Shown in pieces: positions 1 through 8,982 of a stretch of 64,000 nucleotides of DNA. Position numbers and translations under genes: made by a program. Below the pieces are notes generated by a model that saw nothing but the letters and a program-made list of their open reading frames with translations, had not been told where the DNA came from and did not search any database. Each line of letters opens with the position of its first letter. The stretch's first letter is position 1. Origin of the DNA: Nonlabens antarcticus (GTDB lineage Bacteria > Bacteroidota > Bacteroidia > Flavobacteriales > Flavobacteriaceae); NCBI RefSeq assembly GCF_015356755.1, contig NZ_JADFCO010000065.1, forward strand, positions 607,597 through 671,596, read 5' to 3'.

Positions 1-576
1 AAGTTGCAGAGCTTGCAACGGTTGAGCAGCTCTGGTGTAGGAATGCCTAAAACGGCTTTTACAAATTTTGGAAAGCATACTAGCGCTATTCTAGAAATGG
101 TAGATGGACCACCTTGTATTATTAAAGTACTGGAAGGAACTCAAGGAATAGGAGTCAATCTTGCCGAAAACTTTGAAAGCGCAGAAACTATTTTAGAAGT
201 TTATAACACGCTGGAGTCTCGTGTGATTGTGCAAGAATTTATAAAGGAAGCGGGCGGTGCAGATTTACGGGTGTTTGTCGTTGGTGATAAAGTAGTAGGA
301 GCTATGAAACGTCAGGCGCAGAAAGGAGAATTCCGTTCTAACCTGCATCGCGGCGGCACGGCAATGAAGATTAAGCTTTCCAGAGAGGAAGAAAATACGG
401 CGATTGCAGCTGCAAAATCACTGGGGTTGGGAGTATGCGGTGTTGATTTATTGCAAAGTAGTCGTGGCCCGCTGGTACTGGAGGTGAATAGCTCACCGGG
501 ATTGGAAGGTATTGAAGCTGCAACAAAATATAATATCGCTCGCGAAATCGTGAGATACATAGAAAACAATATATAA
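1..576 (+). CDS. rimK: RimK-family ATP-grasp glutamate ligase, 5' end outside window
   Basis: C-terminal 191 codons of an ATP-grasp ligase of the RimK family, which in characterised members adds glutamate to the C-terminus of ribosomal protein S6. The frame is open from the first base (codon AAG), so the start lies upstream; family members are roughly 290-300 residues or longer, so at least about 100 are missing. Visible elements are a glycine-rich nucleotide loop (KVLEGTQGIGVN), the strand RVFVVGDKVVGAMKR, FRSNLHRGG, and the metal-binding end EVNSSPGLEGIE. The next gene starts 2 nt after the TAA, so the two are probably co-transcribed. The true acceptor (S6 or another peptide) cannot be read from the sequence, and whether a protease-like N-terminal domain is fused is unknown because that part is not here. 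Confidence 0.85.
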   Translation, partial: KLQSLQRLSSSGVGMPKTAFTNFGKHTSAILEMVDGPPCIIKVLEGTQGIGVNLAENFESAETILEVYNTLESRVIVQEFIKEAGGADLRVFVVGDKVVGAMKRQAQKGEFRSNLHRGGTAMKIKLSREEENTAIAAAKSLGLGVCGVDLLQSSRGPLVLEVNSSPGLEGIEAATKYNIAREIVRYIENNI

Positions 577-578
577 AT

Positions 579-1538
579 ATGGCAACTGACATTACTATTT
601 TAGGAACTGTTATAAAGCCGGGTACTAGCCACACGCTCAACTTTAACATGGCGCGGTTGTATACCTCTACCGTGGTAGATATTCCAGTTATTATCCACCG
701 TGCGAAAAGAGCTGGTCCTATTGTTTTACTTACTGGAGGTCTTCATGGTGACGAATTTAACGGCGTTGAGGTGGTGCGGCAGTTAATTTCTAAAAAAGTG
801 GTGCGTCCTAAAAAAGGAATGATCATCGCTATTCCCGTAGTTAATGTTTTTGGTTTCCTAAATATGCAGCGCGAATTTCCTGACGGTAGAGATTTAAACA
901 GAGTATTTCCAGGAACAAAAAATGGTTCTTTGGCAAGTCGTTTTGCCTACCAAGTTACTAAAGGTATTTTACCGCATGTTGATTTAGTAATGGATTTTCA
1001 TACTGGAGGTGCACAGCGATTTAACGCACCACAATTGAGGGTTGACCCCATGGAGATTGAAAGCTTAGCTCTGGCTCACGTATTCCAGCCACCATTTTTG
1101 ATCCATTCTAAGAATATTCCCAAAACCTTCAGAGAAACTTGTTGCAAAATGGGCAAGAAGTATTTATTGTTCGAAGGAGGGAAATCGCAGCAAAGTGATA
1201 AAAATGTGATCTTAACCGCGGTCAACGGTGCCATCAGGATCATAGATCATTTAGGAATGCTCCAGGACAAATCATTAGTTCATGAAAACGAAAAGCCTGT
1301 ACATATAATCAAACGTTCAAAGTGGGTGCGTGCTAGATACAGTGGCTTGTTACATCCACGTGTGGTAAACGGTAAACGTGTAGAAAAGGGTGAAATGATT
1401 GCCTCCATTACAGATCCTTATGGAACAATGCGTCACAAAGTTAACGCTCCTCATGACGGCTTTGTAATTAATGTAAACCACAGCCCATTAGTATATCAAG
1501 GTGACGCGATTTTTCATATAAGTAAGGATGAAGAGTAA
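579..1538 (+). CDS. Succinylglutamate desuccinylase/aspartoacylase-family zinc hydrolase
   Basis: 319-residue M14-like zinc hydrolase of the AstE/aspartoacylase superfamily, which cleaves an amide or peptide bond next to an acidic amino acid. The zinc motif GGLHGDEFNG lies near residues 53-62 (His56 and Glu59), followed by DGRDLNRVFPG and DFHTGGAQRFNAP, which supplies the third zinc ligand; a small beta domain (lipoyl-like, PHDGFVINVNHSP) closes the C-terminus, as is usual in this family. It starts 2 nt after the rimK-like gene and overlaps the next gene by 11 nt. The pairing with a glutamate-adding ligase suggests, as inference only, that it trims what RimK adds. It is unlikely to be a true AstE of arginine catabolism since no ast genes are nearby. 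Confidence 0.85.
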   Translation: MATDITILGTVIKPGTSHTLNFNMARLYTSTVVDIPVIIHRAKRAGPIVLLTGGLHGDEFNGVEVVRQLISKKVVRPKKGMIIAIPVVNVFGFLNMQREFPDGRDLNRVFPGTKNGSLASRFAYQVTKGILPHVDLVMDFHTGGAQRFNAPQLRVDPMEIESLALAHVFQPPFLIHSKNIPKTFRETCCKMGKKYLLFEGGKSQQSDKNVILTAVNGAIRIIDHLGMLQDKSLVHENEKPVHIIKRSKWVRARYSGLLHPRVVNGKRVEKGEMIASITDPYGTMRHKVNAPHDGFVINVNHSPLVYQGDAIFHISKDEE

Positions 1539-2100
1539 AGTTAACTTACGAAAGGAATACCTCGCCAAAAGAGCAGATTTGTCTGAAGAAGATATTCATG
1601 AACTCAGTGTATGCATAGCTAACAATACACTCAAATTAGATATTTGGGACCAAAAATTGTTTCATTTGTTTTTATCTATTGATATTAAAAATGAAATCAG
1701 AACAGAATATATTCTTCAAATCTTACAGGGTAGGGATAAAAATGTTGCTTTGTCGAGAAGTGATTTTAAGACCTCCGAATTACGACACTTCTTATTGACC
1801 GATCAAACAGTTATAAAGATCAATGAATACGGTATTCCAGAACCTCAAGAAAATGAATTTGAGATTGACGCCAAAGATATGGATGTAGTCTTTATACCCT
1901 TACTCGCCGCGGACAGTAGTGGTAATAGAGTAGGATATGGAAAGGGTTTTTACGATCGGTTTTTGTCTAAATGTCGTTCAAATACTATTAAAATAGGCCT
2001 CTCCTTTTTTGAACCGTTAGATTTTGAAATAGCGACTGAATCGACTGATATACCATTAAACCAACTAGTTACCCCTAAAGGCATCGTGAGGTTTAAATAA
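1528..2100 (+). CDS. 5-formyltetrahydrofolate cyclo-ligase
   Basis: 190-residue enzyme that converts 5-formyl-THF to 5,10-methenyl-THF with ATP, a folate salvage and repair step in the cytosol. The signature GYGKGFYDRFL sits near residue 135, preceded by the acidic segment DMDVVFIPLLAAD; the N-terminal KVNLRKEYLAKRADLS matches the basic ATP-binding start of the family. Length is normal. The ATG lies inside the end of the previous gene (11-nt overlap), suggesting translational coupling. Family assignment is firm; the symbol is left empty because fau/ygfA usage varies. Confidence 0.92.
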   Translation: MKSKVNLRKEYLAKRADLSEEDIHELSVCIANNTLKLDIWDQKLFHLFLSIDIKNEIRTEYILQILQGRDKNVALSRSDFKTSELRHFLLTDQTVIKINEYGIPEPQENEFEIDAKDMDVVFIPLLAADSSGNRVGYGKGFYDRFLSKCRSNTIKIGLSFFEPLDFEIATESTDIPLNQLVTPKGIVRFK

Positions 2101-2219
2101 CAATAAGATTTTTTTAGGAGATTAAAGGTAATCCATGCGCTTATGGTCGATAGTTTTCTTTAATTTGAACAATCTAGTACCATAACTTGATTTTAACTGA
2201 CACGCTTCCCCCCTATAAG

Positions 2220-3314
2220 ATGTTAGACTGCAATGATTATTTTAATTCCTCACAAGAGGATAAAGCCTATTTTCTGTCAGAAGTAGCAGAAGCTACACGG
2301 ACAGGAGTTTATAGTGCAAACTTTAAACAAAACGCTTTTTTTATCGACACCATAGGCCGTGAGATACTTCACATGCCTGTAGATTATATGCCGTCGATAA
2401 ATGAAGCAGCTTATCTGCTTTCTTCTCCTAGAGACTTAAAAGATTTGATCCGCGATTGTCAAACTGGAAACCGTTTTGAAAGAGATGTTTTGATGAATAC
2501 CTGTAGTAATCAAGAAATCTGGATGCGGTTTACAGGAAAGCCTAAACATGATGAAGAAGGGGAGATGATAGGAGTACGTGGTGTTTTCACCAGCATCGAT
2601 AAATATGTAAGAGAGAAGAAGGAATTAGAGAAACACAGTCAGGTTATCAAAGCTCAAAATGAAAGATTATTGCATTTTGCGCATATCGTTTCTCATAATT
2701 TACGCTCCCATAGCAGCAATCTTGAATTGACGTTAGAGTTGTTTAAGGAAGTTTTAGAAGATGATAGGACTAAAGTTTTTTACTCCTACTTAGGTGAAAT
2801 ATCTAATAATTTGAGCAGCACATTAGAGCACTTAAATCAGGTAGTTACTATCAATTCTCAGAAAAAAGTTTATGAGGTTATCAATGTCAAAACCGTTGTA
2901 GATAAGGTTCTAATTCGTCTTCAAAAAGAACTAGAGAAGGCAGAAATTACTGTGAAAACAGATTTTGTTAAGCTTCAATTTTTTGAATACGTACCTGCAT
3001 TTTTTGAGAATATTGTTTATACCCTGGTTCAGAATGCAATTAAGTATAGAGACCCTTCTAAATCCTCGTACATAGAGATTAAAACAAAAGTAAAAAATAA
3101 GAAAAGGCTGCTTGTGGTTAAGGACAACGGTCGCGGTATAGATTTGACTTCTCAAAAAGAAAGCGTTTTTCAAGCATTTACAGATCAGCAAAAACTGAAA
3201 GACTCCAATGGCCTCGCTTTATTCCTAGCCAAAAATCAAGTTGAAGCGTTAGGAGGTGATCTTGTAGTTAACAGTGCATCCACCATAGGGAGCAGTTTTA
3301 CCGTTAAGTTTTAA
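2220..3314 (+). CDS. PAS-domain sensor histidine kinase (cytosolic)
   Basis: About 364 residues from the ATG at 2220; an upstream in-frame TTG at 2187 would add 11 residues and is less likely. Order: PAS-like sensor region (about 10-130, with the PAC-like end GVRGVFTSIDKYV), a short coiled coil, DHp helix with phospho-acceptor motif FAHIVSHNLRSHSSN, then HATPase_c with N-box NIVYTLVQNAIKYR, G1 DNGRGIDL and G2 region NGLALFLAKNQVEALGGDL. No membrane segment is visible, so it is probably a soluble sensor; the ligand is unknown. A single-domain response regulator follows 2 nt after the stop, so the two likely form a two-component pair. Confidence 0.88.
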   Translation: MLDCNDYFNSSQEDKAYFLSEVAEATRTGVYSANFKQNAFFIDTIGREILHMPVDYMPSINEAAYLLSSPRDLKDLIRDCQTGNRFERDVLMNTCSNQEIWMRFTGKPKHDEEGEMIGVRGVFTSIDKYVREKKELEKHSQVIKAQNERLLHFAHIVSHNLRSHSSNLELTLELFKEVLEDDRTKVFYSYLGEISNNLSSTLEHLNQVVTINSQKKVYEVINVKTVVDKVLIRLQKELEKAEITVKTDFVKLQFFEYVPAFFENIVYTLVQNAIKYRDPSKSSYIEIKTKVKNKKRLLVVKDNGRGIDLTSQKESVFQAFTDQQKLKDSNGLALFLAKNQVEALGGDLVVNSASTIGSSFTVKF

Positions 3315-3316
3315 AC

Positions 3317-3724
3317 ATGACAGACCCTCTAATTTCTAAAGTATGTATTATCGACGATGATAAGCTCTACGTTAGTCTCATTACCATGCTCATAAACCAG
3401 AACCATTTTGCACGCGAGATAATCGTATTTGCAAACGGTCAAGAGGCGTTGGAATACTTTAAGAATAACATAGATAACGATGAGGAGTTGCTTCCAGAAA
3501 TTATCCTGCTGGATCTTAATATGCCCATTATGAACGGTTGGGAGTTTTTAGAGCATATTGAGCCTTACGCAAACAAGCTACTTGCTAATGATGTCCGATT
3601 AAACGTGGTAAGCTCTACCATCAATCCAGAGGAAGTTGATCGAGCAGAGAATCATGGCATTGTGAATCTCTTTATGAACAAGCCTATTTCTAAAGAAGCC
3701 ATTGCTCTAGCTTTTACTAAATAA
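3317..3724 (+). CDS. Single-domain response regulator (receiver only)
   Basis: 135-residue CheY-like receiver domain. It shows the acidic pair CIIDDDKL near the N-terminus, the phospho-acceptor Asp in IILLDLNMPIMNGWEF, the Ser/Thr of VVSSTINPEE and the conserved Lys of FMNKPIS. No DNA-binding or enzymatic output domain follows, so it acts through protein contacts or as a phosphate shuttle. Its ATG is 2 nt after the histidine kinase stop, and it is the obvious partner of that kinase. It is convergent with lspA, with only 20 nt between the stops. Confidence 0.92.
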   Translation: MTDPLISKVCIIDDDKLYVSLITMLINQNHFAREIIVFANGQEALEYFKNNIDNDEELLPEIILLDLNMPIMNGWEFLEHIEPYANKLLANDVRLNVVSSTINPEEVDRAENHGIVNLFMNKPISKEAIALAFTK

Positions 3725-3744
3725 GGTTATCAGTAGCAATTCAC

Positions 3745-4353
3745 TTATTTCTCTGGAAAAGCTCTTTTACTAAACAAAATTAATAATATCACACCCACAG
3801 ATATAGCACTATCCGCGATATTGAATACAGCATTGAAAAAAGTAAAAGTTTGTCCTCCTACACTTGGAACCCATTGTGGCCAGGTTCCATTAAAGAGTGG
3901 GAAGTACAACATATCTACAACTTCTCCATGAAACCAAGTGCCATAACCACCATTTGCTGGGAATAAAGTAGCAACGCTAGTGGTGCTGCCAGAAAATATA
4001 ACACCGTAGAAAACACTATCGATAATATTCCCTAAAGCACCAGCAAAAATAAGCGCGATACACACGGTTAATATTTTATGACTGTGATTTTTTACACTTT
4101 TCCAAAGCCAATACCCGATCCCGCAAATAGCAAATAGACGAAATATTGTTAAAACCATTTTACCGTAATCTCCCGGTAATTCAAAGCCCCAAGCCGCTCC
4201 AGGGTTTTCGTAAAAAAGCAATTGGAACTTATCCCAGTCCACAATGGGATTTCTGGAATCCCGTAGCATGTAGTTTAGCTTGATGTAAACCTTACTAGCC
4301 TGGTCTACAATTAGGACAAGGGCGATAATAAGAATGGCTTTGTATAATTTCAT
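3745..4353 (-). CDS. lspA: Lipoprotein signal peptidase
   Basis: 202-residue inner-membrane aspartyl protease (signal peptidase II) that removes the signal peptide of diacylglyceryl-modified prolipoproteins. Four hydrophobic helices are visible. The two catalytic aspartates lie in GNIIDSVFYG (about residue 111) and FNIADSAISVG (about residue 179), and YENPGAAWGF is the conserved first periplasmic motif. It is longer than the ~165 residues of proteobacterial LspA because of extra sequence between the catalytic motifs (including TLFPANGGYGTWFHGE), as in other Bacteroidota. It lies downstream of ileS and a DksA-like gene, a linkage like the ileS-lspA order of many bacteria. The window encodes several predicted lipoproteins that would be its substrates. 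Confidence 0.95.
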   Translation of the reverse strand: MKLYKAILIIALVLIVDQASKVYIKLNYMLRDSRNPIVDWDKFQLLFYENPGAAWGFELPGDYGKMVLTIFRLFAICGIGYWLWKSVKNHSHKILTVCIALIFAGALGNIIDSVFYGVIFSGSTTSVATLFPANGGYGTWFHGEVVDMLYFPLFNGTWPQWVPSVGGQTFTFFNAVFNIADSAISVGVILLILFSKRAFPEK

Positions 4354-4389
4354 TATTGTGGGAATACCTTATTTACAATATATAAAATA

Positions 4390-5040
4390 TCAGTTCAAGT
4401 AAATGTCTCCGTTGATGGCTTCAACCTTGAATACATATTTTGTAGTACTTTTATTTTGTTTAATCGATAGAGTTCCATTTCTGGAAGAGCCATCAAACAT
4501 ATAACTTTTAAGTGCCGTCGCAGCTACATCAGCATTAACACTTATAACGGTGACATCGCCAGACAGTTTCTTGAAAATCGCATCTCCTGTGTGAATGTTA
4601 AGAATAAGACGCTTATAGTCACCACTTATTTTTACATTGCTGTTAACTAGATTAAGAAACAGATTTTTATTCTCAGGCAATACTAGAATAGCTCTAGTAT
4701 CCGTGATTTTATGAGCACTTAATTTATCCTGTGGAAATGTAAAAACGGGATTTTTGGGATCCGTAACAAACAAAGTATCGTTAGCAACTTTCGTATTTAA
4801 CAATAATGCCTTACTATATTCCCCTGATTGCTTCTCATCACTAACATAGAAGCCTTTCTCCTTAGTAGTAGAAATTTCTAATTCTACAAAATGTTCTAAT
4901 TCTATAAAAACAGTTGTAAAGTTCTCGTTGCGTGATTCAGTGTGAGTATATACAGAATCCTTATTCTGTGCTTGACAGAATAAGGATCCGCATAAAAAGA
5001 ATGTCAGAAAATATATGTTTATAATCTTTTGATATGCCAC
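4390..5040 (-). CDS. Secreted protein of unknown function (adhesin-like beta repeats)
   Basis: About 216 residues if it starts at the GTG at 5040, 7 nt after the DksA-like stop; an in-frame TTG at 5073 would overlap that gene and put charged residues before the signal peptide. There is no ATG in the N-terminal part. The N-terminus is a signal peptide (INIYFLTFFLCGSLFCQAQ). The rest is beta-rich with short alternating strands (NVKISGDYKRLILNIHTGD, DVTVISVNADVAATALKSY), resembling the auto-transporter-adhesin/DUF4097 style of surface protein; that resemblance is an impression only. It sits between the DksA-like gene and lspA on the same strand. Confidence 0.65.
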   Translation of the reverse strand: MAYQKIINIYFLTFFLCGSLFCQAQNKDSVYTHTESRNENFTTVFIELEHFVELEISTTKEKGFYVSDEKQSGEYSKALLLNTKVANDTLFVTDPKNPVFTFPQDKLSAHKITDTRAILVLPENKNLFLNLVNSNVKISGDYKRLILNIHTGDAIFKKLSGDVTVISVNADVAATALKSYMFDGSSRNGTLSIKQNKSTTKYVFKVEAINGDIYLN

Positions 5041-5047
5041 GACATCA

Positions 5048-5437
5048 CTAATCCTGCATATTCTTTGCCTCAATACTCAAAGTTGCATGAGGAACGAGTT
5101 CTAAACGCTCTTTTGCAATAAGTTTACCAGTAACTCTACAAACCCCATAAGACTTATTTTCAATGCGTATTAGAGCATTTTTCAAATCACGGATAAATTT
5201 CTCTTGACGTATGGCAAGAGCTGCATTTGCCTCTTTGCTCATAACAGCACTTCCTTCATCAAAAGCTTTAAATTGTGGAGCAGTATCTTCCGTACCATTG
5301 TCAGCATCGTTTGTAAAGGCACTTTTGATCAATTCATATTGCTCTGTAGCCTCTTCAATCTTACTTTTAACGATTTGCTTAAAGTGCGCAAGGTCCTTTT
5401 CATTATACCTTATTTTTTCATCTGCAGATGTACTCAT
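5048..5437 (-). CDS. DksA/TraR-family protein
   Basis: 129-residue member of the DksA/TraR group: a long helical N-terminal hairpin (about 10-85, two helices separated by the acidic NDADNGTEDTAPQ) followed by a short C-terminal zinc-finger-like knuckle YGVCRVTGKLI. Only one cysteine is left in that knuckle, so it is probably a zinc-free or degenerate finger, as is usual for this flavobacterial version. DksA-type proteins bind the RNA polymerase secondary channel and alter transcription in response to nutrients; whether this one does is inferred from the fold. Its ATG overlaps the ileS stop in an ATGA, so translation is coupled to ileS. Confidence 0.85.
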   Translation of the reverse strand: MSTSADEKIRYNEKDLAHFKQIVKSKIEEATEQYELIKSAFTNDADNGTEDTAPQFKAFDEGSAVMSKEANAALAIRQEKFIRDLKNALIRIENKSYGVCRVTGKLIAKERLELVPHATLSIEAKNMQD

Positions 5438-8400
5438 AGTTGGATTTTTTTAATACGGATAACCGTTCTTATTTCGTCAAAATCAATTTCCGTACCGTTA
5501 ACTAATTCATTTTTAATTTCAATGGCATTTGCAAGGGTTTCATCCTTCACATATTGCTCATTGCTTGCAATGGCTTCATCAATCTGCTCATGGGATTTGA
5601 TTTCTACCATAATGCGATCTGTAACCTCAAGTCCAGAATCCTTTCTAATGTTCTGGATTCTATTGACCAGTTCTCTTGCTATTCCTTCTTTTTTCAATTC
5701 TGGGGTGATGGAAACGTCCAGCGCCACTGTTATTCCAGACTGATTTGCAACAAGCCAGCCTTCAATATCCTTAGAGCTAATTTCTACATCAGCAAGGTCC
5801 AATGTAATTTGTTTTCCATCAATCTCGATTGATTTCTCACCTGTTTTTTCTAACAATGCAATGTCTTCTTGTTGAAAACTATTGATCATTCCCGCTACCA
5901 GCTTCATATCCTTCCCAAATCGCGGTCCCAAAGCCTTGAAGTTAGGTTTGATCTCTTTAACGAGGATTCCACTGGCATCGCCTATGAGCTCAACTTCTTT
6001 TACATTTACCTCACTTTTTATGAGGTCTGCAATGGCTTCAATCTGCTTTCTGTCACGTTCATCAAGTACAGGAATCATAATGCGCTGCAATGGCTGACGC
6101 ACCTTTATAGATTCTTTTTTTCTCAGTGATAATGTCAGACTGGAAATTGTCTGCGCCTTGTGCATTTTTTCCTCCAGCTCTGGATTGATAGCACTTTCAT
6201 CACACTTAGGGAATAGTGACAAGTGCACGCTTTCACTGGCAGTTGACTCACAAACCGTGGTTAGATCACGGTACAATTGATCCATGAAAAACGGAGCGAT
6301 AGGAGCGCCCAGTTGAGCGACAGTCTTCAAACAAGTATATAATGTCTGATACGCAGCAATTTTATCTTGCTGATAATCACCTTTCCAGAAACGTCTTCTA
6401 CACAAACGTACGTACCAATTGCTCAGGTTCTCCGTCACAAAAGTGGTAATAGCTCTGGCAGCCTTGGTAGGCTCATAATCTTCATAAAAAGACGTCGTAT
6501 CCTTGATTAAAGTATTCAATTCTGATAGCACCCAGCGATCGATTTCTGGCCGTTCTTCTAATGGTATTTCGCTTTCGCGAAAGCGGAATGCATCCACATT
6601 CGCATACAAAGCGAAGAAGCTGTAGGTATTATAAAGTGTGCCGAAAAACTTGCGCTGGACTTCTGTAATGCCGTCGACGTCAAATTTTAGGTTATCCCAA
6701 GGGTTTGCATTGCTGACCATATACCAGCGCGTCGCATCTGCACCATATTTGCCTAGTGTCTCGAATGGGTCTGCAGCATTGCCCAATCTCTTAGACATTT
6801 TCTGTCCGTTTTTGTCTAAAACCAGACCGTTTGAAACCACATTTTTGTAGGCGATATCATCACTGATCATGGTAGCAATCGCGTGCAGTGTGTAAAACCA
6901 ACCTCTGGTCTGATCCACACCTTCTGCAATAAAATCAGCCTTGCGCAACTGGTTTTCTACTACTTCTTTATTCTCAAACGGGTAGTGCCATTGAGAGTAT
7001 GGCATGGAACCAGAATCAAACCACACATCGATCAGGTCTGCTTCTCTGGTCAGTTTTTCACCACTATCTCCTACAAGATAAATAGCATCGACTACGTTTT
7101 TATGCAAGTCTACCAGGTCATAATTCTGCTCGCTCATGTCGCCAGATTTGAAACCGGCAAACGGATTCTCCATCATAAAGCCAGCATCGACAGATTTCTC
7201 AATTTCCGTCATCAATTCTTCTATGGAACCTATAAATTTTTCCTCGGTTCCAGTTTCATTTCTCCAGATGGGCAATGGAATTCCCCAGAATCTGGAACGT
7301 GAAAGGTTCCAGTCATTTGCATTTGCTAGCCAGTTGCCAAAACGTCCCTCACCAGTAGATTTAGGTTTCCAGTTGATCTGTTTGTTCAACTCATGCATGC
7401 GATCCTTAAACTCGGTCACTTTAATGAACCAACTATCCAGCGGATAATATAAAATAGGCTTATCAGTCCTCCAACAATGCGGATAACTGTGCACGTATTT
7501 CTCAACATTAAAGGCGCGATTATCTTCCTTAAGCTTGATCGCGATATCTACATCCACAGAACGTTCTGGCGCCTCACCTTCTGCGAAATATTCATTCTTC
7601 ACATACTTTCCACCTATCTCTGGCAACTCATCACGGAATTTTCCTTGAAGGTTGACTAACGGTACTGGGTTCTGATTTTCATCGAGGACAAGCATCGGCG
7701 GGATCGGTGGGTTTGCCTGTTTAGAAACCAGCGCATCATCTGCTCCAAAAGTGGGTGCAGTATGCACGATTCCTGTTCCATCCTCAGTAGTTACAAAATC
7801 ACCAGCGATAATGCGGTAGGCATCTTGCGCGTTTTCAAACGGTGTAGCATATGTGAGCAATTGCTCATAGCGCATGTTTATAAGCTCGCTTCCCTTACAG
7901 CTTCCTAATATTGAATAAGGGGTTTTTTTGTCAGAAATTTGGTAGGATTGTTTCGCTTCCGCGAAAGCGGATTCCTCCTCCATATTCTGATATTTCTTTC
8001 CGAATTGCGAGCCTACTAATTTCTCTGCAAGAATTACCTGCATGGGCTCACCAGTGTATTGGTTGAAGGTATCAACCAGAACATAATCAATCTTGTTTCC
8101 CACCGTCAACGCGGTGTTTGAAGGCAACGTCCAAGGTGTCGTCGTCCAGGCAAGGAAAAAAACTTCGCCGTTGGTTTCAAACGGTAATTTCGATGGGTCG
8201 ACAACCTTAAATTGAGCTGTAACCGTGGTATCCGTAACATCTTGATAAGTTCCGGGCTGGTTCAACTCATGCGAACTCAAACCCGTTCCCGCAGCAGGAG
8301 AATAAGGCTGGATTGTGTAGCCTTTGTAGATCAAATTCTTAGAATAGATCTCTTTCAACAACCACCATACAGACTCCATATATTTAGACTTGTAGGTAAT

Positions 8401-8850
8401 GTATGGATCTTCCATATCTACCCAGTAGCCCATGTCGTCAGTGAGCTGACTCCAGATGTCAGTGTATTTGAGGACGGCCTTTTTACATTCTTCGTTGTAT
8501 TCTTCAACGCTAATTTTAGTTCCTATATCTTCTTTAGAAATCCCCAGTGCTTTCTCCACACCCAGTTCCACGGGAAGTCCATGGGTGTCCCAGCCCGCCT
8601 TGCGATTGACCTGGTAGCCTTGTTGAGTTTTGAATCGGCAAAAAAGATCTTTGATGGTGCGCCCCATCACGTGATGGATTCCGGGAAGACCGTTAGCAGA
8701 TGGTGGACCTTCAAAGAAAATAAAGGGATCATTTCCCTCACGAGTCGTCATCGACTTATTAAAAATGTCGTTTTCCTTCCAAAATGTTCTGATGCGCTCA
8801 TCAACTTCTGGTAGGTTCAACCCTTTGTATTCCTTGAATTTAGTACTCAT
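5434..8850 (-). CDS. ileS: Isoleucyl-tRNA synthetase
   Basis: 1138-residue class I aminoacyl-tRNA synthetase charging tRNA-Ile. The HIGH-type motif reads GIHH at residues 57-60 after GPPSANGLP, and the KMSKR loop (NGQKMSKRLGNAADP) lies near residue 685; between them are the editing domain region (WTTTPWTLPSN, GTGIVHTAPTFGADD) and the long catalytic insert. The C-terminal part lacks an obvious cysteine-rich zinc finger, which fits the longer eukaryote-like IleS2 type; that type is often mupirocin-tolerant, a family-level expectation only. Two copies of the dispersed palindrome lie in the gene: an exact one giving RFRES near residue 757 and a decayed one giving AFAEA near residue 296. A TACTTTTG box 23 nt upstream on the minus strand is the likely promoter. 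Confidence 0.97.
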   Translation of the reverse strand: MSTKFKEYKGLNLPEVDERIRTFWKENDIFNKSMTTREGNDPFIFFEGPPSANGLPGIHHVMGRTIKDLFCRFKTQQGYQVNRKAGWDTHGLPVELGVEKALGISKEDIGTKISVEEYNEECKKAVLKYTDIWSQLTDDMGYWVDMEDPYITYKSKYMESVWWLLKEIYSKNLIYKGYTIQPYSPAAGTGLSSHELNQPGTYQDVTDTTVTAQFKVVDPSKLPFETNGEVFFLAWTTTPWTLPSNTALTVGNKIDYVLVDTFNQYTGEPMQVILAEKLVGSQFGKKYQNMEEESAFAEAKQSYQISDKKTPYSILGSCKGSELINMRYEQLLTYATPFENAQDAYRIIAGDFVTTEDGTGIVHTAPTFGADDALVSKQANPPIPPMLVLDENQNPVPLVNLQGKFRDELPEIGGKYVKNEYFAEGEAPERSVDVDIAIKLKEDNRAFNVEKYVHSYPHCWRTDKPILYYPLDSWFIKVTEFKDRMHELNKQINWKPKSTGEGRFGNWLANANDWNLSRSRFWGIPLPIWRNETGTEEKFIGSIEELMTEIEKSVDAGFMMENPFAGFKSGDMSEQNYDLVDLHKNVVDAIYLVGDSGEKLTREADLIDVWFDSGSMPYSQWHYPFENKEVVENQLRKADFIAEGVDQTRGWFYTLHAIATMISDDIAYKNVVSNGLVLDKNGQKMSKRLGNAADPFETLGKYGADATRWYMVSNANPWDNLKFDVDGITEVQRKFFGTLYNTYSFFALYANVDAFRFRESEIPLEERPEIDRWVLSELNTLIKDTTSFYEDYEPTKAARAITTFVTENLSNWYVRLCRRRFWKGDYQQDKIAAYQTLYTCLKTVAQLGAPIAPFFMDQLYRDLTTVCESTASESVHLSLFPKCDESAINPELEEKMHKAQTISSLTLSLRKKESIKVRQPLQRIMIPVLDERDRKQIEAIADLIKSEVNVKEVELIGDASGILVKEIKPNFKALGPRFGKDMKLVAGMINSFQQEDIALLEKTGEKSIEIDGKQITLDLADVEISSKDIEGWLVANQSGITVALDVSITPELKKEGIARELVNRIQNIRKDSGLEVTDRIMVEIKSHEQIDEAIASNEQYVKDETLANAIEIKNELVNGTEIDFDEIRTVIRIKKIQL
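6570..6585. repeat. Dispersed palindrome in ileS
   Basis: Exact 16-bp palindrome in coding sequence, read as RFRESEI. Confidence 0.95.
7954..7969. repeat. Near-exact copy of the dispersed palindrome in ileS
   Basis: CGCTTCCGCGAAAGCG, one changed base, giving AFAEA on the minus strand. Confidence 0.85.
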
Positions 8851-8872
8851 TCTGCTACTGTTTTAAGGCTGG

Positions 8873-8880
8873 CAAAAGTA
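8873..8880 (-). promoter_or_regulatory. Putative -7 promoter box of ileS
   Basis: On the minus strand this reads TACTTTTG, matching the Bacteroidota -7 consensus TAnnTTTG, 22 nt before the ileS ATG. No clear -33 TTTG at 19-21 nt spacing is visible. Confidence 0.5.
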
Positions 8881-8903
8881 CGGAAAAAAGAGAAGTCTTT
8901 TCA

Positions 8904-8937
8904 TTCCAAAGAGCATACTTAAGTCTGTCCTTTGGAA
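8904..8937. repeat. REP-like hairpin A (decayed copy)
   Basis: 34-bp imperfect inverted repeat with arms TTCCAAAG and CTTTGGAA and the central palindrome ACTTAAGT at 8917-8924. Its right half differs from that of hairpin B (9554-9587) at only 2 of 21 positions, while the left inner arm has lost pairing. It lies between the ileS promoter and the toxin-antitoxin pair. Confidence 0.8.
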
Positions 8938-8982
8938 TAGGGAATCTATAAAACTCTAACTCCAGATATTATGTATAAAATG

